Positions 26,000 through 33,667 of a stretch of 64,000 bases of DNA are shown piece by piece (position 1 is the stretch's first letter; the number at the start of each line of letters is the position of its first letter). The stretch lies in contig NZ_KB913035.1 in NCBI RefSeq assembly GCF_000384255.1, forward strand, positions 719,362 through 783,361, read 5' to 3'. Source of the DNA: Methylotenera mobilis 13. Its GTDB lineage: Bacteria; Pseudomonadota; Gammaproteobacteria; Burkholderiales; Methylophilaceae. The notes under the pieces were generated by a model, which saw only the letters and a program-made list of their open reading frames with translations, was not told the origin of the DNA and made no database searches. Both the position numbers and the translations under genes were made by a program.

Positions 26000-28900
26000 T
26001 TGCTATCTAAAAAAACAGGAAGAAAATTGATAAGCCCCAAAGTTACAATAGATGAATTAGCGCGGCTTCAAACGTTAGCAGATTATCAGATATTGGACTC
26101 TCCCCCAGAGGAGGCCTTTGATAATTTAACAAAGCTTGCTTCAGAGATATGTGGAACACCTATTTCACTGATTTCACTTATTGATGAGTCAAGACAATGG
26201 TTCAAGAGCTCCTATGGATTAGCCGCAAGTGAAACCAGTCGAGATATTTCTTTTTGCGGACATGCCATACATGACGATGTGTTGTTTGAGATCAGTGATG
26301 CCCTTCAAGATGAGCGTTTTAGAGATAATCCGCTGGTCACTCAAGACCCATATATTCGCTTTTATGCAGGCTTCCCTTTAACTGCTAGTAATGGTAGTAA
26401 GTTAGGTACTTTATGTGTGATTGATAAAGTGCCTAAAAAGCTCGATGAAAGTCAGCGTATTTCTCTTGCAAGAATTGCTAAGCAAGTGATGTCTGAATTT
26501 GAACATCGAAAAACACTGCTGGAAACTGCAGAGCTTTCTAAAAAGTTAGCCAACTCAACTATCTTTTACGATGCGCTTTTAAATAGTGCAGACGAGTCAA
26601 TTATTTCAACTACGCCTGATGGTGTGATTACAAGTTTTAATCAGGGTGCTGAAAAGATGCTTGGTTACGATGCTCATGAAGTGGTGGAAAAATTTACACC
26701 TGCAATTTTTCATGATCAAGCTGAGATTATTGACTATGCTAAAACACTGAGTAACGAGTTTGGAAAAACAATTAATCCAGGTTTTGAAGTATTTGTACTA
26801 AAAGCTAAGTATGGGCATCCTGATAGTCGAAGATGGACTTATATTCGTAAGGATGGGCGCAGAATAACAGTCAACCTTTCAGTGACAGCGTTGATTGATG
26901 ATTACGGCGTATTGTTAGGGTACATGGGCGTTGCGCGTGATATTTCTGCTGAAATTGAGGCGCAAAACTCGTTAAAGAGTCTCACCTCTATTTTAGAGCT
27001 AACCGGTGAAATGGCTAAGATAGGCGGGTGGCAATTTGATCTGGAAGATAACGGGATCAAATGGACAAAAGAAGTTTTTAAAATCCATGAATTAGAGACA
27101 ATTGATCCGCCTCCACTGGAGCAAGCCATTGAGTTTTATCCACCAGAAGCTAGATCTGCCATTCTTAGTGTCGTTAAAGATAGCATTGAGAATGCATCAT
27201 CATGGGACCTTGAGTTGCCTTTTATCACTGCCAAAGGCAGATGTATCTGGGTAAGAACTCAAGGCTCTCCAGTCTTGGTGGATGGCAAAGTGGTGAAGCT
27301 GATCGGGGCATTTCAAGATATCACGACGCGTAAAAAATCCGAACTTGACCTGGCATGGCTTAACCGAGCGTTGCTGATGTTAAGCAAAACCAATCATGCA
27401 ATTACTCAAATTAATGATGAGAAAAGACTCATTATTGAGATATGCCGGATTGCAGTAGAGGTGGGTGGGTATCGCATGGCTTGGGTTGGCTATGCGGAGG
27501 ATGACGAACGTAAAAGCATCAGCCCACAAGCATTTTTCGGTGATTCGGGTAAAAGTTATCTGGAAACAATGAATTTAAGTTGGGCGGATGATGGCTCAAT
27601 TGATCAAGCCCCTGCAGGTGAGGTGATAAGAACTGGCAAAACACATGTGATTGAAGATTTGCTGTCAGATGAGTCATTCCATTTTAAAGAGTTGGCTAGA
27701 CATCATGGTTATAGAGGGCTGGTTGTATTGCCACTTAAAGATCGGCAAAAACCAATTGGGACATTAGCCTTATATTCTACTGAAGTCCGGAAGTTTTCAG
27801 ATGGTGAGATTGAGTTGTTGCAAGAGCTCACCGATAACTTAGGGGCAGGCATTAGTAATATCAGAGCGGAGAAACAACGTCAGCGATTAAGTAATGCAAT
27901 GGTCAAGGTTGCCCTGAGCGTTAGCAGTGCAACAGGGTCTAACTTCTTTAAAGAGCTTATCAGCGGGATAACGGAAACATTAGAGGCCGATGCTGCATAT
28001 ATAGCGCAATTGCAGTCTGTAAAGCCACTAAAAGCAAACACGCTGGCTGTGGCGTTAGGTCAGGATCTTAAAGATAATTTTGAATTTGAAGTCCCCGATA
28101 CGATTGCACAGTCCTTCTTTGCTGAAGCTGATTTAGTGATTGTAAAAAACCATGCGGACAAAAATTTTCCTCATTTAAGCATGATGAAGTTTCACCCCTA
28201 TCAGGCTTTTGCTGGCTTGTATTTATACGACTCTAAGGGGAACGATATTGGATTGTTATTTGTATTTTTTAAGCATGCGATACAAGATCAATCCGAAGAT
28301 TTGATTAAATCCATTCTTAAAATCTTTGCAGCACGAACAGCCAGTGAGTTAGAGCGGTTGAATGATGATTCAATTATTCAAGAGCAGGCATCATTACTTG
28401 ATAAAACAAACGATGCTATTGTCATTTACGATATGGACCTCATGGTTAAATATTGGAATAAAGGCGCAGAGGCGCTTTATGGATGGCGCGCAGACGAGGT
28501 CTTGAACCACCCAATCCAGAAACGTTTACGCCAAGATCAGAAAGCACTCAAGCAGGCATTAACGGTTTTGCTGAAAGAAGGTGAGTGGAAAGGTGAGGTC
28601 ACTAAAAGACACAAAAATGGCCATCAGTTGATTATTGAAAGCCACTGGACCTTGATGCGCGATGTTAGAGGTCAGCCAAAATCAATATTTTCTATTAATT
28701 CAGATATTACATTGCGTGTGAGCGCAGAGGATGAAGTGCGAAAACTTGCATTTTATGATGCACTAACTGCACTACCTAATCGCAGACTGCTACTAGATCG
28801 TATTGAACAAGCGTTATCTTCCTCACGCAGAAAGTTACAGTTTGGTGCTGTCATTTTTATCGACCTAGATAACTTTAAACAATTAAATGACACTCTAGGC

Positions 28901-29257
28901 CATGACAAAGGCGATATTTTGCTTCAAGAAGTGGCGAAGAGGTTAAAGCAATGCGTCAGAGATCATGACACTGTGGCAAGGTTGGGTGGTGATGAGTTTG
29001 TGATCTTAATAGAAGAGCTTTCTGCAGACTTAAACCAAGCAATAGCTTATGTTAGGATTGTTGGAGAAAAGGTATTAGAGGCATTAAATAACACTGTTGA
29101 TTTTGATGGATATTTACACACTAGCACACCTAGCATGGGTGTCGCTATGTTTAATAGAGACACCAAAAGTGTTGACGAGGTATTAAAGCAGGCAGATATC
29201 GCCATGTACCAATCTAAAAATGCAGGTCGTAACCGACTTACATTTTTCATGGAGTAA
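26000..29257 (+). CDS. multi-sensor diguanylate cyclase (GAF-PAS-PAS-GAF-GAF-PAS-GGDEF)
   Basis: 1085 residues without membrane segments. Reading from the N-terminus: GAF (about 30-175), PAS (about 190-320), PAS (about 330-450), GAF (about 465-630), a second GAF-like segment (about 635-790), PAS (about 800-915) and GGDEF (about 920-1083). G-G-D-E-F is at 996-1000 and an R-D-H-D inhibitory site precedes it, so active, product-inhibited c-di-GMP synthesis is expected. No EAL domain. Start is TTG with AAGG 5 bases upstream; a second TTG nine codons in has its own AGGA, so the exact start is open. What each sensor binds is unknown. Confidence 0.88.
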   Translation: MLSKKTGRKLISPKVTIDELARLQTLADYQILDSPPEEAFDNLTKLASEICGTPISLISLIDESRQWFKSSYGLAASETSRDISFCGHAIHDDVLFEISDALQDERFRDNPLVTQDPYIRFYAGFPLTASNGSKLGTLCVIDKVPKKLDESQRISLARIAKQVMSEFEHRKTLLETAELSKKLANSTIFYDALLNSADESIISTTPDGVITSFNQGAEKMLGYDAHEVVEKFTPAIFHDQAEIIDYAKTLSNEFGKTINPGFEVFVLKAKYGHPDSRRWTYIRKDGRRITVNLSVTALIDDYGVLLGYMGVARDISAEIEAQNSLKSLTSILELTGEMAKIGGWQFDLEDNGIKWTKEVFKIHELETIDPPPLEQAIEFYPPEARSAILSVVKDSIENASSWDLELPFITAKGRCIWVRTQGSPVLVDGKVVKLIGAFQDITTRKKSELDLAWLNRALLMLSKTNHAITQINDEKRLIIEICRIAVEVGGYRMAWVGYAEDDERKSISPQAFFGDSGKSYLETMNLSWADDGSIDQAPAGEVIRTGKTHVIEDLLSDESFHFKELARHHGYRGLVVLPLKDRQKPIGTLALYSTEVRKFSDGEIELLQELTDNLGAGISNIRAEKQRQRLSNAMVKVALSVSSATGSNFFKELISGITETLEADAAYIAQLQSVKPLKANTLAVALGQDLKDNFEFEVPDTIAQSFFAEADLVIVKNHADKNFPHLSMMKFHPYQAFAGLYLYDSKGNDIGLLFVFFKHAIQDQSEDLIKSILKIFAARTASELERLNDDSIIQEQASLLDKTNDAIVIYDMDLMVKYWNKGAEALYGWRADEVLNHPIQKRLRQDQKALKQALTVLLKEGEWKGEVTKRHKNGHQLIIESHWTLMRDVRGQPKSIFSINSDITLRVSAEDEVRKLAFYDALTALPNRRLLLDRIEQALSSSRRKLQFGAVIFIDLDNFKQLNDTLGHDKGDILLQEVAKRLKQCVRDHDTVARLGGDEFVILIEELSADLNQAIAYVRIVGEKVLEALNNTVDFDGYLHTSTPSMGVAMFNRDTKSVDEVLKQADIAMYQSKNAGRNRLTFFME

Positions 29258-29436
29258 CTCTCTTAAGTATTGGGATGATAACTTCTAGTTACTCATTTCC
29301 ATCTAGTTTGTCTTTATAGTTTTGGTTGAAAACACTTTAGGTAGCTTAAATGCGAATAGGCATTCATCTAAAGTCTCTTGCGTGTTGCTAATTTCTGATT
29401 TATCTAACTGATAGATGTTATTAAACGCATAACTCG

Positions 29437-30642
29437 CTATTGTGACGCACAGACTTTATTACGACCTGTTTTTTTAGCCTCATAGAGTGCTTTATCAGCT
29501 TTGCTAATAAGTACGTCAATATTGTCATCTTTTGAGGTCATGGATGACACCCCAATTGAAATTGTCATTGTTAAAGGTAACCCGCCACTAGGCAGAGGCA
29601 CTTTTGAGTTTTCGATGGCTAATCTTAAACGTTCCGCAACTTCATAAGCCTGACTTTTGTTTGTTTCAGGCAACAGCACGGCAAACTCCTCTCCACCTAA
29701 TCTTGCACAAATATCAAAGTCACGCAGGGTGCTTTTCGCTATATCGGCAACACTTTTGAGTGCTATATCTCCCACTTGGTGCCCATGCGTGTCATTAACG
29801 GTTTTAAAGAAATCAATATCCAACATTAATAATGAGAGTGGACTGCTAAAGCGATTTGCCCGGTTTAACTCTATCAACGCTTGGTTCATGAACCAGTCTC
29901 TACTGTTAAGGCCTGTTAAGTAGTCGTGATTAACCTTATGTTTTAATTCATCTTCTAGTGTTTTTTGTTTTGAAATATCATTTAATAACCAAAGCGATAA
30001 ATGTTTGTCATAAGAAATGGCGGCACCACTAATATCAATCCAAATCTTACTGCCATCGACTTTCTTCATTTCAAATTGTGTACGGTAGGGTTTACCTACT
30101 TTTAGTGGGTATGCGTCTCGTCCTACAGTGTCGAACATTTTCTCATCGGCAAATAGCATCTTGGTTGATGACCCTAATAACATTGACGGTGGGTAGCCAA
30201 GAATCCGGCTGACTGCTGTGTTACACCAAACAATTTTTCGGTCTTTGAGCATCATGCCGCCAATCATTTCGTTATCTAGAATGATGCTAATTTCTTCAAT
30301 ATGACGATGTAACCTAGAAATGAAGAAGCCGACAAGGCCTGAGGTAATTGAGAAAAATATGAGTGAAGAATACGTAGTGGCATCGATAGAGAATTGATGA
30401 TAAGGGGGAATGAAGTAATAAGCGCCAGCAAGTCCTGCACATAACGCTACTAGTAGGCCTAGGTATGCACCACAGAAGTAAAAGCTCAATATAATGGCTG
30501 GATAAAATGTGACAAAAGGGCCACCACCACCTTGAGGTAAAATAGTGAAACGGAAAGCAAGTGCGAGCGAGAATAGCAGCAGCGCTAACGCAAACCGGTA
30601 ACGTAGATCTAGTTTCTTATGTGAGAAATTTAATTTGAGCAT
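29437..30642 (-). CDS. membrane diguanylate cyclase (DUF4118-PAS-GGDEF)
   Basis: 401 residues. The first ~110 residues carry four membrane helices with the KdpD-like DUF4118 pattern (G-G-G-P-F-V-T-F-Y-P-A-I and Y-F-I-P-P). A PAS domain (about 118-225) follows, then GGDEF (about 235-400) with G-G-E-E-F at 316-320 and R-D-F-D inhibitory site at 307-310. It should make c-di-GMP at the inner membrane. Single gene; 179 bases separate it from the convergent multi-sensor cyclase gene. Confidence 0.9.
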   Translation of the reverse strand: MLKLNFSHKKLDLRYRFALALLLFSLALAFRFTILPQGGGGPFVTFYPAIILSFYFCGAYLGLLVALCAGLAGAYYFIPPYHQFSIDATTYSSLIFFSITSGLVGFFISRLHRHIEEISIILDNEMIGGMMLKDRKIVWCNTAVSRILGYPPSMLLGSSTKMLFADEKMFDTVGRDAYPLKVGKPYRTQFEMKKVDGSKIWIDISGAAISYDKHLSLWLLNDISKQKTLEDELKHKVNHDYLTGLNSRDWFMNQALIELNRANRFSSPLSLLMLDIDFFKTVNDTHGHQVGDIALKSVADIAKSTLRDFDICARLGGEEFAVLLPETNKSQAYEVAERLRLAIENSKVPLPSGGLPLTMTISIGVSSMTSKDDNIDVLISKADKALYEAKKTGRNKVCASQ

Positions 30643-30953
30643 GAATGTAAAGTTTATCGCTAACCATCATTTGCATATTTAATTTTACTATATAGCGATA
30701 TGTTATCGTTCAATGTGCTAGTAAAGAATGTAAGGTCTTAAGTAAGGTTCATATTTAACTAAGTACTAAACAAGCTATTTGTTTGTATGTTAGTTGAAGA
30801 ATACCGAGTTAACCACCTAACAGGCGCAATGTGGCCGCTTACTCAGGTGTAGATTTATGGTTGGTGCCAGCAAAAAATTGAATGAAAACTTTATTTAGTT
30901 GCTACAACTGATTGAATAAGTTCAATGGTCATAGTTTAGTAAAAGGAATTGAG
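30643..30953. other. 311-base intergenic region, no gene seen
   Basis: The gap separates the divergent cyclase and dehydrogenase genes and is A+T-rich. I see no convincing frame, RNA or promoter in it. A TTG at 30912 could extend the dehydrogenase upstream, but it lacks a ribosome site. Confidence 0.5.
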
Positions 30954-31976
30954 ATGAAAGCAGTAGGACTTACCCGATATTTAAGTATTGATCATCCAGA
31001 GTCACTCCTAGATTATGAGCTACCCATTCCCGAAGTCAGTGGCAAAGATCTGCTAGTGCGTGTGCATGCTATTGCGGTTAATCCTATTGATACCAAGGTA
31101 CGCCAACCAAAAGATAAAGTTGAGCTAAATCCAAAGATTCTTGGTTGGGATGCTGCAGGAGAGGTGGTTAAAATAGGGCAGGATTGCACTCTATTTAAAC
31201 CCGGAGATAAGGTGTTTTATGCAGGAGAAATCACGCGCTCTGGTTCTAATGCTGAGTATCAATTGATTGATGAACGTATTGTTGGGCATATGCCAAAAAG
31301 TTTAAGCTATGAACAAGCCGCTGCACTACCTTTAACCTCTGTCACCGCTTGGGAGTCTTTGTTTGAGCGATTGGAAATCTCATTGCAGTCTTCGTCCAAT
31401 CAAGGTAAGTGCATATTAATTATTGGTGGAGCAGGAGGTGTTGGCTCTATAGCGATACAACTCGCTAGTAAACTGACTGGATTAACAGTGGTGGCCACAG
31501 CCTCACGATCAGAGACTAGCCAGTGGGTGCGTGATTTAGGTGCGCACCATGTTGTGAATCATCAGCAAGATCTTGTGCAACAAATGGCCGAAATTGGTAT
31601 CTCACAGCCTGATTATATTTTCTGTTGCAATGATACCGATGCATACTTCCCTGTGATGGCAGAGCTGATTAAACCACAAGGGCGCATATGTTCTATTGTA
31701 GAAACGATGAAGCCTGTAGAGATGAGCCTACTTAAGAACAAAAGCGCCACTTTTGTGTGGGAGATGATGTATACACGCTCTATGTACCAAACTGTAGACA
31801 TGATAGAACAGCATCATATTTTGGATCGCGTTGCCAAGCTGGTGGATGACGGACAAATAAGAACCACCATTAACGAAACGCTATCACCTATTAATGCAAA
31901 TAATCTTCGTCAGGCGCATGCTCGGATTGAAGCAGGTGCAGTCATCGGTAAGATAGTATTAAGCGGTTGGAGATAA
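30954..31976 (+). CDS. zinc-independent MDR alcohol dehydrogenase/quinone reductase-like protein
   Basis: 340 residues, medium-chain dehydrogenase/reductase fold. The N-terminal GroES-like part has the motifs A-V-N-P-I-D-T-K and G-W-D-A-A-G-E-V-V. The nucleotide-binding loop G-G-A-G-G-V-G-S-I-A is near residue 150. No cysteine cluster for structural zinc is present, so it belongs with zinc-free quinone/enoyl reductases (ZADH2-like or NADPH:quinone reductase). AAAGGA six bases before the ATG at 30954 decides the start. Confidence 0.85.
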   Translation: MKAVGLTRYLSIDHPESLLDYELPIPEVSGKDLLVRVHAIAVNPIDTKVRQPKDKVELNPKILGWDAAGEVVKIGQDCTLFKPGDKVFYAGEITRSGSNAEYQLIDERIVGHMPKSLSYEQAAALPLTSVTAWESLFERLEISLQSSSNQGKCILIIGGAGGVGSIAIQLASKLTGLTVVATASRSETSQWVRDLGAHHVVNHQQDLVQQMAEIGISQPDYIFCCNDTDAYFPVMAELIKPQGRICSIVETMKPVEMSLLKNKSATFVWEMMYTRSMYQTVDMIEQHHILDRVAKLVDDGQIRTTINETLSPINANNLRQAHARIEAGAVIGKIVLSGWR

Positions 31977-32180
31977 TTGTCATTTACTTTTAGTCGTGAT
32001 GAGTTTGACGAATCAAGTAGTAGCAAGCCAAACTCTGTGTGAGCGCTTAGCGACACTTCATGATTTTGCTTAAGCCTCATTCATGAACACTGATAGCGTG
32101 ATACTCGAAATCAGGTACATAATGAACTCACTCGAACAAGACATGATGTCGGTTCAAAAAACAAAACTTTGGAGATTATT

Positions 32181-32252
32181 ATGTGGACAACACCAGCAGC
32201 GACAGAAATGCGTTTTGGCTTTGAAGTAACAATGTACGTAATGAACAAGTAA
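32181..32252 (+). CDS. pqqA: PQQ precursor peptide PqqA, orphan copy
   Basis: 23 codons: M-W-T-T-P-A-A-T-E-M-R-F-G-F-E-V-T-M-Y-V-M-N-K. The E-V-T-M-Y core with Glu15 and Tyr19 is the pair cross-linked by PqqE to make pyrroloquinoline quinone; M-W-x-x-P at the start and G-F-E-V-T fit proteobacterial PqqA. GGAGA lies 5 bases upstream and a perfect terminator follows 25 bases after the stop, so it is a monocistronic unit. No pqqB, C, D or E lies within the window, so it must supply PQQ enzymes encoded elsewhere. PQQ serves methanol dehydrogenase in methylotrophs, supporting the assignment of the organism. Easily missed by gene callers because of its size. Confidence 0.9.
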   Translation: MWTTPAATEMRFGFEVTMYVMNK

Positions 32253-32277
32253 TCTTAATTGTTCTCAAGTGCTACAG

Positions 32278-32303
32278 AACCCAGCTTAGTGCTGGGTTTT
32301 TTT
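32278..32303 (+). terminator. terminator of pqqA
   Basis: Stem AACCCAGC / GCTGGGTT with a TTAGT loop, followed by a run of T. It marks pqqA as a separate transcript. Confidence 0.93.
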
Positions 32304-32341
32304 ATGAACTTATAAAGCAGCTCTTTTTAAAATAGAAAGTC

Positions 32342-32370
32342 TTGTCATTCCTATCGATTAGATTGATAAT
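32342..32370 (+). promoter_or_regulatory. promoter of the LexA/S24-type gene
   Basis: TTGTCA, a 17-base spacer, GATAAT. The expected start of transcription (about 32377) lies inside the palindrome at 32373-32396, as expected for an autorepressed gene. Confidence 0.7.
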
Positions 32371-32372
32371 AG

Positions 32373-32396
32373 CAAAGAACGAACGTTTGTTCTTTG
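32373..32396. promoter_or_regulatory. palindromic operator at the LexA/S24-type promoter
   Basis: Outer arms CAAAGAAC / GTTCTTTG are perfect and the inner 8 bases contain AACGTT, giving a 24-bp palindrome with only one mismatched pair. The core GAACGAACGTTTGTTC recalls Gram-positive and other non-E. coli SOS boxes (GAAC-N-GTTC type), unlike CTGT-N8-ACAG. It probably binds the product of the gene 30 bases downstream. Confidence 0.7.
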
Positions 32397-32426
32397 GTGG
32401 ATGAACAATTTAAATAGGATATTGAC

Positions 32427-33023
32427 ATGACTGATTTCAACCAAACTCAAGCCTTTGATTTAGAAAAGCTAGGCCAGTTGCGCGATTATTTTGCAAGCTA
32501 TCACTCCTTACCAAGTTATAGCTACATGCAGCAGCTTCTGAATATGCGCTCTAAAGATACCATTTCTAAGTTGATTGCACGCTTAAAGTTGATGGGTTTT
32601 CTTGACGTCGCCCCTGACAAAAAGCTAAGCCCAGGTAGAAGGTTCTTCGAGCGCCCCCTATCCAATAGCACGGTGCAAGCTGGTGCTTTCAGTGCTACGC
32701 ATCACGAAGGTGGGGATTACATCACTATCGATGAGCATTTGGTTAAAAAACCATCCATTACTGAGCTAATTCCAGTTAGAGGTGATTCTATGAAAGACCT
32801 AGGCATTATGGATGGCGATACTGTAGTCGTTGAGAAAAGACCCACCGCGAATATCGGAGATATTGTAGTCGCCATTATTGATGATAAATTCACGATTAAG
32901 ACGCTTGGAAAAGAAAACAATCAATTTGTATTGATTCCTGCCAATAAAGAATTTGAAACAATCCGTCCTAAAGAGCAGTTTTATATCTATGGTGTGGTCG
33001 CTGGGCAGTTTCGCACTTACTAA
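32427..33023 (+). CDS. LexA-like S24 family repressor
   Basis: 198 residues. The N-terminal winged helix (about 10-65: S-L-P-S-Y-S-Y-M-Q-Q-L-L and T-I-S-K-L-I-A-R-L-K) resembles LexA. The linker has a candidate A-G self-cleavage bond (Q-A-G-A-F, near 88). The S24 peptidase domain has the nucleophile Ser in R-G-D-S-M-K and the general-base Lys in T-I-K-T-L. RecA-stimulated self-cleavage is therefore expected. Promoter-overlapping palindrome suggests autoregulation. It may be the SOS regulator of this organism or a second S24 repressor; no other LexA is in the window. It precedes the nuclease gene by 57 bases, possibly the same transcript. Confidence 0.82.
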   Translation: MTDFNQTQAFDLEKLGQLRDYFASYHSLPSYSYMQQLLNMRSKDTISKLIARLKLMGFLDVAPDKKLSPGRRFFERPLSNSTVQAGAFSATHHEGGDYITIDEHLVKKPSITELIPVRGDSMKDLGIMDGDTVVVEKRPTANIGDIVVAIIDDKFTIKTLGKENNQFVLIPANKEFETIRPKEQFYIYGVVAGQFRTY

Positions 33024-33080
33024 TAATATCAATTTGGTTGATAATAAATAGTGACGTCATAACAGTAGATATTGAATGCG

Positions 33081-33635
33081 ATGAACCTATTTTATTCTGC
33101 CAAACAACTTGCGTCTGACTATAGATTGTTTCAGTTGCGACAACAACTCGCTATTTTGTTTTGTCTGATACTAGTAATGCCTCTTAATGTGAGTGCCGAG
33201 CTTATTAGTGGGCGTGTCATCGCAGTTGCAAGCGGCGATACCATTACCATATTAAATTCAAACAACACAAAATATAAAATAAGACTGTCTGGGATTGATG
33301 CGCCTGAAAAAGCCCAACCCTATGGCATAGCGTCTAGAAAGTCATTATCGGATTTAGTAAATGGCAAGGAAGTTGATGTAGAGTGGTTAAAGCTTGAAAA
33401 AAAACATAAACGTGCTGTAGGTAAAGTGCTTCTAAATGGCGTTGATATCAATCTGGAGCAAATTAAATTAGGCATGGCTTGGTTCTTTCTTCATTATCAG
33501 AATGAACAGCCATCACAAGATCGCATAGATTATGAAAATGCACAAATCTCAGCAGAAGAAAAGCAAATAGGACTTTGGGTCGATAAAAACCCTACACCGC
33601 CTTGGGAGTTTAGAAAACAAGGTAGAATTAATTAG
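33081..33635 (+). CDS. secreted thermonuclease-family (SNase) protein
   Basis: 184 residues. A hydrophobic stretch (about 24-38, L-A-I-L-F-C-L-I-L-V-M-P) ends at V-S-A-E, resembling a signal peptide preceded by an unusually long polar N-terminus. The nuclease domain shows I-R-L-S-G-I-D-A-P-E (catalytic Arg and Glu) and K-H-K-R (second Arg). Probably a periplasmic or secreted Ca-dependent nuclease of the staphylococcal type. ATG at 33081 is taken; a TTG three codons before is possible. A clear paralogue lies in the island (41521-42006). It follows a LexA-like gene by 57 bases. Confidence 0.82.
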   Translation: MNLFYSAKQLASDYRLFQLRQQLAILFCLILVMPLNVSAELISGRVIAVASGDTITILNSNNTKYKIRLSGIDAPEKAQPYGIASRKSLSDLVNGKEVDVEWLKLEKKHKRAVGKVLLNGVDINLEQIKLGMAWFFLHYQNEQPSQDRIDYENAQISAEEKQIGLWVDKNPTPPWEFRKQGRIN

Positions 33636-33667
33636 CATAAGCTGATTGCTGAAGCATGGTGTTTTGA

